A stretch of 64,000 bases of DNA. Origin: Emydura subglobosa. Its lineage: Eukaryota; Chordata; Testudines; Chelidae. The notes beneath the pieces were generated by a model. It had not been told where the DNA came from and did not search any database. It saw only the letters and a list, made by a program, of their open reading frames with translations. Position numbers and translations under genes: made by a program. The stretch lies in NCBI GenBank assembly GCA_007922225.1, contig ML680053.1, positions 13,275,877 through 13,339,876 of the forward strand, written 5' to 3'. Below are positions 41,301 to 53,300 of the stretch, one piece after another (within the stretch, counting starts at the first letter, position 1; each line of letters starts with the position of its first letter).

Positions 41301-44300
41301 ATGATTTTTGACTAATCGGGGTTAGCAATACTGCCATTTGGAACCCACCTCCAGTCAATAATTATCTTTCTAAAAGACCCACAGCACAAACAGCCTCCCA
41401 AGGAGAATTTCCTCTGAAATTTTAAGGACTATTTAAGGCTTTTTTATAAAATTTGTCAGCCCTTTGTTATTTGCTCATGTATGGGCCTAAAAATGACGAG
41501 TTCATATTTTTTCATTAAATGTTGTGCTGTCTTTCCTCCATAGACATAGTTTCTTTCAATCTTATTTGTCACTCCAGTGAAGCAGAGTGGAATGAGCTAT
41601 TTAGCCATATAATAAAGTAACAATGGCTAAGGCAAGAGGAGTGCTGAATTGGTGCTATTATTTCAACAAAATCCATTCAGCGATTGCTTTCTCTTCACTG
41701 AGAGCTTTGTGCTATTATTTCACTAAATGACACTGTGAATATAATTACTTTGATTCAGAGCACTGGAATTTTACAGGTAACAAATTATTCTGCCTTACCA
41801 ATGAATAATAATTCAATTATTCAGTGGTCTTATAACAGTTCAAAATAGCCTATTCTCATTTCACAAACATCACATTTACTGCTGGAAATAAACTGTTTTT
41901 GCAAAGTGAAATATTGGATCTATATATCTTTGCTCATGTAATGTTACAAATGGATGAACACATAACTACACGCCTTGGTATTTTTACTATTAGAGGGACT
42001 ACACAGATGTTGAGATGCTTGATAGTCCATTTCCTTGATTCATATTTAGTCTGCCTATTTGCTGCCTGGTGCTGTTGTTTAGATCTAGATTTTAAAATTA
42101 AACTCCAGCAGTGATTTTTCATATAGCAAAGCAGATTCTGATTTCAGTTGCACCACCATTAATGCAGATCGATTGAAGACATGGGAATTACACCAGTGAA
42201 ACTGGATTTAGAATCTTGCCAAGTATACAAGGAAACATCAACTGGGCATGAAGCTCCTCTCACACTGGTATAAATCAGGCATTAGCACCATTTAAACTCA
42301 GTATAATACAAAATTGGTATAAGTGAGGGGAGAATTAGATCCAGTGTGATGAAAGCTCAGCTCAAAGTTGGACATTCACGGTAACATTTGCAAAGAAATT
42401 CAGGTGCCTAAAGAGGCAGATAGGCACTTAGGACTAGATTCACAGAAGGATTTAGGTACCCAGCTGCTACTCCAAAATTTAGATCCTCAACACCGCAGCT
42501 CAGCTGTCACCTAACTCTGTAGGTGTCTAAAGTTCCAAGCTTCCTAAATTTCCACCGGTAAAGCCACCATGGCACCTAAATTTCTGCCAGTGGGCATCTG
42601 TAAATCCACTTGTGTACTGACACAGCACCATGGTTCACACATAAGCCCTGGTGGGAATCACAAACTAAGTGCTTTCTCACCTAACTCACCTGTGGGGTCT
42701 GATCCAGTTATTTAATGAGGTGGTACAATGTATAACAACTTGAACAGGAGAAACTGAGCCCTACCTATGAATACTCTATGGCCCAATGGCTAAGGTGCTC
42801 ATGGAGAAGGTGGGAGATCTTGGTTCAAGTCCCTGCTCCAAATCTGGGAAAGTGGGGATTTGAGCCTCTCTCTAACTTCATGGGTGAGTGCTCTAATGAC
42901 TGGGCAATAAAGTATAAGGCAGGACACATCTTCCTCCATGTTTTTTGTGAGAAACAACTGACCTGGCTTAGGTACCTAACTCCATGACAAGTTTCACAGC
43001 TGTGAATCCTGAGTGGCGTTAGGAGCTTAATTCCCTCTGAGGAATGGAGCTTAGGCCACAACCCACTTTACAACATTTCTTATTGGCTAGCTAAGGTGGC
43101 TCCCTGCTCAGCTTCCCGGCTTTTGTGAATCTCTTTCTTAGATGCCTTACTCTCCCCATGCATTGTATAGGGAGCTTGGGCACCTAACTCAGGGTTGTGA
43201 ATTCTGCTCGGAGGCAGTGTGCCTAAAAGTTAGGCCTATCATTGCAATGCCTAAAGTCCCCTTCGCAAACTCAAAAGCACGTAGGGTCCTAACTCCCATA
43301 GGAGTTAAGGCATCTAAATGCCTTTAAAAAATCTGTCCCGAAGTATTAAATCGCTTTTGAAAATGGGACTTATGTTTGTAAGTCAGGGAGGTGCTCGCTT
43401 TTGAAACTAATAGTCTTGTGAGACTGACGCGAGTATATAACTTTGTAACTTGCAGTAAGAATGCCACAAGTTTATTTCCAGTGGAACCAAAGACTTGCAT
43501 TAACTGGCCGAAAGTGATATCTATAGTAAGGATAGGGATGAATGCCTTCAAGGGAAGATGAGAAAAAAATGAAAAAAAGTAGGAAATTAAGCTCTATAGC
43601 TACAAATTTGATATCAAAAGGCTCAGTTTTGCTCTCCAATATTCAGAGACACATCTCCATAAGTCTCAGAAAATCCACTCGAGCATGTGCATGCACAAGC
43701 ATAATAGATTTTTCTAGGTATGTGGAAATGCAAGCCCACACACTATTGAGTAGAACCAAGCCCCAGAAGTTTCTGTCCTGATTCTCAGAGGAAATGAGCT
43801 CACACTAACTTCAGCAGTAGTTGTGATGCTCATCAGCTCTCAAAATCAGACCATTTAATTTCTAATACTTCCATCATGATCCTAATACTTTGTTCTACAC
43901 TAATTTTCCGGCAAGGAGCTCTACAAAACCTAAATGAAATCCCACAACTGATATAGAAAATATGTAATTTTATACCCATTTTACAAAGGAGCAAACTGAG
44001 GTCCAGAGAAGTCACTTGACTTGTTTATTGCCATGTGGCTAGTTCGTGGCAAAGAAGTGACTAGAGAACCCAGAAATCCTAACTCCCTGTCCCTTTTGTT
44101 AGGGCTTGTTTCAAAGCAATGGGACTATTCACATGCTTAAAGTTAAGCACGCAGGTAAGTCTTTTCTGAATTAGTGTCCATACTTGTACCAAGAGCTATG
44201 ATATTGTCCTGTTGTTGCAGTTCTCTCCCTATCGTAGATACATTTAACCAGTACATTCATCACTGCCTCAAATCCTGGTTCCATTAAAGTTTATGGCAAA

Positions 44301-47300
44301 ACTCGCATTTGAATTCAGTGGGGCTATGAATTGGCCCCCAGGGCAGTGGTCCAGGACAAAGCTTATTCAGCACATAAGACCTATTTTGATTATTCACATG
44401 CATGACATTAATCCCATGATCAAGTGCTTTCCTAGATTTTAAGGCCAGAAGGGAAAATTATAACATCCAGTCTGATTTCCTGTCTCCTCTCCTATTTGCA
44501 GACATGGGACTAAATTGGTATAATGTGGTGATATAAGAGATAGTATTGTCTATGTATAGACACACACAGATGTTACTACATATATACACACATACACACA
44601 TGCACGAGTTTTATGGATTTATTGTCACAGTTAAATGCCTTGTTTTATGCTGGGTGAGGATGCCTGCTACAGAGCCTGCGAGGTGTGCCAGGATGATAAA
44701 GCAGTATGTGACAGTCATTCTTATCAGCTTTTCCTCATGATCAAAGAAAATGACCCTCTGACTGGTGTGATGGAGATGACCTAAATTCCACTTCTAGTGA
44801 GAGCTGTCAGGTCTCAGGCAAATGGATCTAGGATTTAGAATTAAGTATTTACAAAGACACTTCACCTGACAGCACATTGTACAGTTAACTGCATTCTAAA
44901 TATTTCCTTTCACAGCGAAGAGTGGGCTTTGGATCCCTTGCAACTGAGAAATGAGTTTAAAGCAGAACATCTGTATTCCAAATGAAAATTCATAAATGAG
45001 TATATTATAACCAAATTCAAATAAATTCTGCTGGAGGCCTTACAATCAAAAATTTCAGCCTTTTCAAAGCCATTATGGGGGTTTAGCTGTATTGCAGATC
45101 AATACTGTAATAGCTCCATTCATATTTCAAGCAGGTCTGTTTTAAAAAGAGGCATAAAGGTTTTACTGCTATTTAATCCATATTGATTTTATAACTGCCA
45201 AACCTGGAGAAAAATGGAATCTGAAGAGGGACTAGATTTTTATTTTACACTGCATGTTTCAAACACAACAAATCAGGAGGAATGCCAGGATGTGAAGGAA
45301 AATTTGAAAGAAGAGAACAATGGTCGTGACCCTGAGCTCCTTTCTCAGACAAAATTCCTATTGGCATCTCCCAATGGTCTGCCTGTCTTTCTTCTATCCA
45401 AGGGTTTATCCCAGGCTTTTTTAACAAGCATAGACTGAAATTTTCAGAGAAATCTAAAGGAGGTATTTTGGGTAAGATTTTCAAAGGTCCCAAGTGACCT
45501 AGGAGCCTAATTCCTGTTAATTTCCAATTAGATTTAGGCTTCTAAACCCAGATTCTCAAAAATCATTCAGTATCCAATTCCCATTGACTTACGAATCTAA
45601 ACACCTGTGGGGATCTGGGCCCTCGGTGCCTAAATTACTTAGAAAATTGGACTTACGGGCCCACTTAGAAAATTTTACCCTAGGATGCTCAAATCCCACT
45701 GAATTTCAATGGGATTTGCACACCTAACTCTCTTAGTCTCCTTTGAAAATCCCATATTTACTGTATAAGTAATAAAATTCCTATTTTCATTATCTGACAG
45801 GGTCAGACTAGATGGCTACCAGAGAGTGCTACTATTTGAGATCCGGGAAGCTGGTGGACATGACTCAACCCTGGGGGTGGCAGCAATACGGGGGGTGGAC
45901 GGGGAAGGGACGGGGGTGGTGTCAAGGGTGGGATTGGGATCGGGGTCAGGGACAGTGGCTGGGACAAAGGCAGGGGCAGGGCTGGGATCAGGTGCCCCGG
46001 CAACTGAGCCACCAGGGTGCGGCTCCACTTGACCCGGCACGGGGGTCAGGGGCATGAGTTTGGGGGGAGGGTCCTCACCGACGCTAGGCCCAGGTGCCAC
46101 GGTGGACTCGGCACCCGTAGCTATAGAGGCGGGCAGGGGATGACTCGGGCCAGGGCCTTCGGAAGGGAGTGGGGTCAACTGTCCCGCCAAAGACGTGGGC
46201 CCAGGGCCCAGCTGCTCGGTGCCAGCCATTGCCTCAGCAAGCTCAGTGGCCGCAGGTGGAGTGCCGTTGGCAGCTGGGCAAGTGGAAGGGTCTGGGGGTG
46301 ACCCGGAGGCGAGGGTGGGAACAGTGGTCTGAGGAAAGGGGCAGAAGGGAAGAGGAGGGGGCAGTGTGAGGAGGTCACCGCCCAGATTGAAGCCCACTGG
46401 CAGGGGATCGTCCTCTCCATGGGTGACCGGGGTCAGACCCAGGCCCTCGATCTCCTTGAAGATGGAGTTGCAGACCCCCTCTGCCACCACGGTGGCCACC
46501 CTGCCGGAAGCCGAGGTGGCAACCACCTCAGTGCTGATGGGGGTGCAGAAGACAAGGTGGAGGGGCGGCTCCCTCCAAGGCTTCCCCAGGAAAGGAATCT
46601 AGAAGGGCCTCCAGGAGGGGGACTGTGCTGCCCCTCTTAGCTGCGGCGACTTCCTCCTCGACCGGCACCACCCGCTGGACCTTGTCGGGGGGGCCTGGCG
46701 AAGGGCTTACCAGTGGCAACCCCCGACAGAGATTTTCAAGGGGGCTTCCTCCCTGTCCGAGGTGCTGGGGAGATTCTTATCCTTTTTTCACTTGCTGCGC
46801 TTCCCCTCGACAAGCACCCAGCCCTCCAAGGTGTTAGCAGAGGGCTAGCCAACAGGGGCGGGGTGACAAGGGGATGGGAAACCTCCCCTTGGGGTAAGCC
46901 CTTTCCGAGGCCTGGAGCCACCCTCTCCTCTATGGGCCCCGCCCCAGGACATGCGGTGGCGGCGATGGGGCCTGGCCGCTTGTCTGGGCAGGAGTCGAGG
47001 GTGGGACTGGCCCCCCCTCCACCTCCCAACCAGCCTTTCACTGGAGGGACAAGAGCCCCAGCAAAAAGGCAAGGGCCTGTGAGAACCAGAGAGCGGGCCA
47101 GGAGCCAGCAGGGAGCGGCCATCTTAGAAAGGCTGTGTTACCCTCCCCCACCAGTAGAGGGTGGAAGAACACCAAGGGTTGAAGCAGTTCCCTGACCTAC
47201 CACTAGAAGGAAGCGCTGGACCCACCAAAGGTAGAGGAAGAGCTTTGTCACAATGATAACAATGTAATGGTATGATATGCATCCCAGGGTGCTCCGTAAA

Positions 47301-50300
47301 TGCCACCATAACAATAATAACCACAATCATCCTTTGGCACTCAACCCAAGTGCTTAAGGAAAAAGAGAGAGAAATTTGGTTGGATACAGAATTCAGGATT
47401 CAGACCCTTATTGTTTTAAAATAGTGTTTCTTTTTTCAATTGTTCAGTTTTGGGCCTGGAAGAGTGGTCATCAGGCAAGGCCATATCCCGCAGAATTTCT
47501 ACTTGATTCTCTCAGGCACAGCTGTGGTCACCAAAGTGGCTGTCAACAAACAGACAGGAGAGCTTTATGCCAAGACGGTCGCCTTTCTGAAGAAAGGGAA
47601 ATATTTTGGGGTACGTCAGTACTTTCTTTCTTGTTTGCTTTTACCCAGTGTTGCAAGTGTATACAGCGGAACCCTTCACATTTCCAGAGTTTCATCTAAA
47701 GCTCACTGAAATCGGTGGAAAGAGTCCCGCTGACCTTAAATGGCTTTGGATCAGACTGAAAAAGGAAGTCATTCTTTTCACAGAATAACTTCACTATAGG
47801 GCTATGATCTCAGGTCTTAATGGAAGCTCCAGATCTGGGGCTGATGACTGGTGCACCATAGAATAGATGAAAGAGGATTGTGTATTTGCATTGGCCAAGA
47901 TCCAATGGCTAGAAGTTGAAGTTAGATAAATTCAGGCTGGAAATAAGGCATATGTTTTTGAATTAAGCATTAAAACAATTTATCAGGGGTTGCCATGGAT
48001 TCTCCCTCACTGGTCATTTTTAAATTGAATCTGGATGCTTTTCTAAAAGATTCTCCATCACTGGACATTTTTAAATTGAAATTGGATACTTTTCTATAAG
48101 GTGTTATTTAATTCAGGAGAATTCGAATGTGGGACCGGTCACAATCAGTGGAATTCGATAGTACAACCCTCTGTTCTTTCTCTTAAGTGTTTGGGGGACC
48201 AGGAAGTCATCTTTTCTGTGCTTCTTTTCTAATGTGGAGGACTTAGCATTGTGTGTGGCACTGTAATCTTCCTCTTTTTTGTGCTATATAAATAATAAAC
48301 AAGAAAAATGCTCCTGTCTCCTTTGTGTTCAAGGGGAAAGAAAAGGTCTGGAGGCAAAATGCTACCAAACTTTCTAGAGGCATAAATTTTAAGATCAGAA
48401 GGGATCATTATAACAGTGTGCTAGTTCTAAAAAAAGAAGTCCCAGAATGCACCTCCAGTACTTCTGGAACCATTACTCACAATGTAAAGTCCCAGAAGAC
48501 CCTCTGGCTCTCCTGAACAGCATTTCAGAGCACTCTGGCATAACTCAAGCCCTGCATTAAAATTATCTTATCTGACCTCCTGCATAACACAGGCCATAGA
48601 ATTTCACCAACTGATTCCTGTATTTAGCCTAACAATGTGCGGTTGAACTGAAGCATACCCTTTAGAAAGACACCCAATCTTGATTAAAAGACTCCAAGAG
48701 AAATAGAATTTACCAGACCCCTTGGTAATCTGTTCCAATGGTTAATTTCCCTTGTAGAAAGATTATTCCAAGGCCCAGCGAGATTTAGACATAAAATCAG
48801 GTAGAGGCAGTACGACCAGTGTACACAGCATCAATGCCTGGGGTCCTTTTGTAGCATATTCTGCTTTGAAAGTACATTCGTGGGGGCTGTGGAGTCTTTT
48901 TCAGGGCAATAACCTTTAACCCTGAGTATCACTGGTAACAGAGGGTTCATCTTTGGTCCTGAATTCCAAAAAATTCACCCTGCATGGGCTGCAGGTCAAG
49001 GATCTTTTCTTTTTGACTCATCCCCTTGAAATGAGAAATCTGATGTGACCTTAATTTTGGTGCTGCTACTACTGCACCAAAATATGCTAAACAGGATCCT
49101 GGTAAAGGCATCTCATAAAGTATTTAAACTGAAATAATCCTACCAGAGCCCTGAAGAGAACGTGCTTTGACCTCAGAAGAGCAATCTGCATTGTTGAAGG
49201 AAAGATCCTGGGTTCCGCACATGTATTACACTATTATTGCTCATGGAGTTTCAAGCTGTTTGCTTCTGATATTCTATAGATTTCAGTTTACCGGCACCCT
49301 GCAGCTCTGACTGGCTTGTTAGCATGATTTATCCCACTAATATATAGATAGAAATATTCTTTTATTTTATCTTATATTTTTCAGAGACGTTTTTATAGGC
49401 AGTCTCTTTAATAATTCAGATCTATTGATTATCCTCATTTTAGGATGTTGCCATCTTGACGGATGCTAGGAGAAATGCCACAGTAGTCTGTCACGATACT
49501 GTTTCCCTGCTGGCTGTTTCTAGACAGGTGAGTTACTTCTCTGGGTGAGATACCATGTTTAATTGTGATAGTCTTATTTTATTTTGCTAGGGGCCCAATT
49601 CTGCAGGTACTGAGCTCCCACAACCACCACTGTCTTTCTCTGGAGTTGAGGGTGTTGAGCACCTTGTCAGCGCATGTGGTGCCTTGCAAGTTCAGTGAGT
49701 AGATGATTGTTCTTCGAGTGCTTGCTCATGTCCATTCCACTATAGGTGTGTGCACGCCTCCATGCACGATTACCCGGAACTTTTTTCCCCTTAGCAGATC
49801 CCGGAGGGCTGGCTCTGGCACCCCCTAGAGTCCCGCGCACATGCCGTGATATATGAGGTGCTGCCGGCCCTACGCCCCCTCAGTTCCTTCTTTCTGCCCA
49901 TGTCGGTTGCTGGAACTAGCCTTGCTTGCAGCAAGTACTATTCCCCTTCTTTGGACTTGTTTGTTCTGTGTTTAGTTTTAGTTAGTTAAGTAGTTGTTAA
50001 GTGTAGTTAGAGATAAGGCAGTCCTGGCTGGGACGTCGTGCGGCTGGGGCATGCCCCGATCGCCAGGCTTCAAGCCATGTGCCTCCTGCAGGAAGGCCTT
50101 CCCGCTCAGCGACCCCCACGACAGCTGTCTTAAGTGCTTGGGGGAAGCTCACAGAAAGGATAAGCGCAAGATCTGCAAGGCTTTCAAACCAAGGACTCAA
50201 AAAGACAGAGAAATCCGGTTGAAAGCCCTGCTGATGGAGGCAGCGTTCTGCCCGTGGTCTGAGCCGACCCGCTCCGCAGTGGTACCAAGTGTGGCATCGG

Positions 50301-53300
50301 TACAGAGCGCGCCGTTGACACCGTCCGCGACTCAGCACCGTGAAGCTTCACTGGTACCGAAGAGGAAAAGGAAACAGCCCACAGAGCGTGGACACTCCCC
50401 TGCGCCGTCGGTACGGGGGGGGGGGGGGGGGTCGAGTACCGAGATGCACCAAGCTCGGCCTGTAGAGACCCTTCCATAATCCCTTTCCTGGATCCAGGAG
50501 TCTGGTATGCTGCCCTTGAGCTCAAGGATGCACACTTTCATGTATCTATCCTCCCCAGCCAAATGCATTTTCTTCACTTCATAGTGACTGGCTCCCACCA
50601 CCAGTTTACATCCCTGCCCTTTGGCCTATCTTTGGCTCCGAGGGTGTTTACCAAGTGCATGGCAGTAGTGGCTGCCCACCCTGAGATGAAAAGATGTGCA
50701 AATGTTTCCTTACCTGGACGATTGGTTGATCAGAAGCAGGTCCAGGTCCCAAGTGCAGGACAGCGTGACCCTCACTTGCTCCATATGCCACAGGCTGGGA
50801 CTACTCATAAATGAATAGAAGTCCACATTAACCCCAGTGCAACGCATAGAGTTCATCGGGGCTTCCCTGGACGCTTCCTAGGCCAGAGCCTTCCTGCCTC
50901 AGCCACGCTTCAAGGCGATGGTCTCCATCATCTCCCAGCTGCACCGATGCCCCAAGACAACAGCCAGGTACTGCCTGCAGCTGTGAGGTCACATGATGGC
51001 CTGCATTTACGTAGTGAGACTCATTCGCCTGAGACTCAGACCACTTCAGGCATGGTTGGCCTCGGTATATGTTCCAAGCAGACACCCACTGGACCAGGTG
51101 GTCACAGTTCCCCTGCCCATCCTAGCCTCCCTAGACTGGTGGCGGACTCCCCGGACAGTGAAGAAGGGCGTTTCATTCGAGGTACTGGTCCCATTGGTCA
51201 CCCTAATTTCCGATGCTTCGGACTTAGGTTGAGGGGCCCACATCAGCACCAACCTAGGCACTCAGGGGATCTGGTCAAGGGAAGCGAGGCACCTGCACAT
51301 CAATGTAAAGCAGCTGAGGGCCATTCGCCTAGCATGCAAGGTATTCCTCTGATTTCTGACAGGCAGGATGGTGCAGGTGCTGACAGACAACACCGCAGTC
51401 ATGTTTTACATAAACAGGCAGGGGGGAGCATGTTCCTCAACCCTCTGCGAGGAAGCCATCCATCTGTGGGAGTTTGCCATGAGGCACGATTTCCACTTGA
51501 TGGCTTCTCACCTTCTGGGAGTGAGGAACGATGAGGCAGACCGCCTCAGCAGGTCGTTTCTACCATGCCATGACTGGTCGCTACACTCAGAGGTGGCATC
51601 TATGATCTTCCGGAAATGGGACGTTCCCCAAGTGGACCTGTTCGCGTTGGCCTGGAACAAGAAGTATTCAAGGTTCTGCTCTCTTTGGGGTCGAGAGACC
51701 GGGTCAATTTCCGACGCATTCCTCACGGACTGGACTGGGAACCTCATGTATGCGTTCCCGTCCATTCTGCTCCTGCTCAGGGTCCTACTGAATATAAAGA
51801 GGGACAGAGCGGACGTTATACTGATTGCTCCAGTCTGGCCGAGACAGCACTGGTTCAGCATGCTGCTGGACCTTTCGATCGCCCCATTCCTGGAGCTCCC
51901 GAGGTGGCATGTCCTTCTATCCCAGGACTATGGTCGCCTGTTGTACCCAGGCCTGGATTCCCTGCACCTTACGGCCTGGAGGCTCTGTGGCTGACGGAGA
52001 GACAGAGAGCCTGCTCAGTGCAGATCCAGCAAGTCCTGTGTGGCAGCAGGAAGCCTTCTACACAGGTCGTGTATCAGGTTAAGTGGTGACGGTTTACCTG
52101 CCCAGTATCCTGCCCAGCCTCTCGCCTATGCAGGCGATCCTGGAGTACCCACTCCAGCTAAAGCTCCAGGGTCTGGCACTGGCCTCCTTGAAGGTTCACC
52201 TGGTGGTCATTTCGGCCTTCCATCAGCTGCTAGAGGGGAGATCACTGTTCTCCCATCCCATGAAAGTCAGGTTCCTCAAGGGGGTGGAGAGGCTGTATCT
52301 GCAGGTCTGTGACCCGGTGTCTCCCTGGGATCTCAACCTGGTCCTCTCAAGACTCTCAGGGCCCCCCTTGGAACCTATGGCTTCATGTTCTCTGCTCCTG
52401 CTTTCATGGAAGGTAGCCTTCCTAGTGGCCATTACCTCAGCCAGGATGATATCCGAGATTAGGGCCCTGACCTCGGAGCCCCCTTATACAGTGTTCTGTA
52501 AGGACAAGGTTCAGTTGAGGCCACATCCGGCCTTTCTGGCCAACGTGGTTTCCCAGTTTCATTATAATCAGGATATTTTTCTCCCTGTGTTTTTTTCCCA
52601 AACCTCATGGTTTGGAGGAGGAGAGGAGATGGCACTTGCTGGATGTTAGACAAGCCCTGGCCTTCTACATCAAGCATACAAAGCCATTCCGGAAATCGAT
52701 GCAGCTCTTCGTCGCAGTGGCTGACCGGATGAAAGGCTCACCCGTCTTACCCAGCGCATCTCTTTGTGGATTACATCATGCATCAAGTTCTGCTACAAGC
52801 AAATGAGGGTGCCACTTCCGGGAACCATCACAGCACACTCAACCAGAGCTCAAGCCTCCTCTACAGCCTGCCTGGAGAGAGTGCCCATGCAGGACATCGG
52901 CAAAGTCACCATTTGGTTGTCGATGCATACCTTCACATCCCACTATGCCATCATCCAGCAGGCGAGAGAGGACGCGGGATTTTGCGGAGCAATGCTGAGG
53001 GCAGCTCACTGGTAACTCTGACCCACCTCCAAAGGTATTGCTTGTTAATCACCTATAGTGGAGTGGACATGAGCAAGCACTCGAAGAAGAAAACAAGGTT
53101 ACTACCAGTAACTGCTGTTCTTCGAGATGTGTTGCTCATGTCCATTCCATAACCCACCCCCCATCCCCACTGCTGGAGTTGGCAGAAAGAAGGTACTGAG
53201 GGGGCATAGGCCTGGCAGCACCTCATATACTGCGGCATGTGCGCGGGGCTCCAGGGGGCACCGGAGCTGGCCCTACGGGGTCTGTTAAGGGGAAAAAAGT

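Noticed and set aside
42778..42850. A functional tRNA gene, because A-box and B-box-like motifs are present
   Set aside because: No cloverleaf can be completed, no terminator T run follows at the right distance, and the motif is mirrored as part of a foldback repeat.
25535..44185. Regularly repeated short motifs that might suggest a CRISPR-like array
   Set aside because: Spacing is irregular over many kilobases, units are palindromic MITE-like, and the DNA is vertebrate.
44910..44960. A possible extra exon after CTTTCACAG at 44915
   Set aside because: Exons 5 and 6 already complete a conserved join (WYE-C-FGPG); inserting this would break the fold, and no good donor follows.
45214..45438. 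74-codon plus-strand frame between exons 5 and 6
   Set aside because: No acceptor or donor frames it, and exons 5 and 6 join directly in phase.
38370..47215. One Tx1-like LINE inverted by twin priming (5' part at 45.8-47.2 kb minus, 3' part at 38.4-39.0 kb plus)
   Set aside because: Seven kilobases including host exon 39968-40059 lie between them, so they cannot be one insertion.
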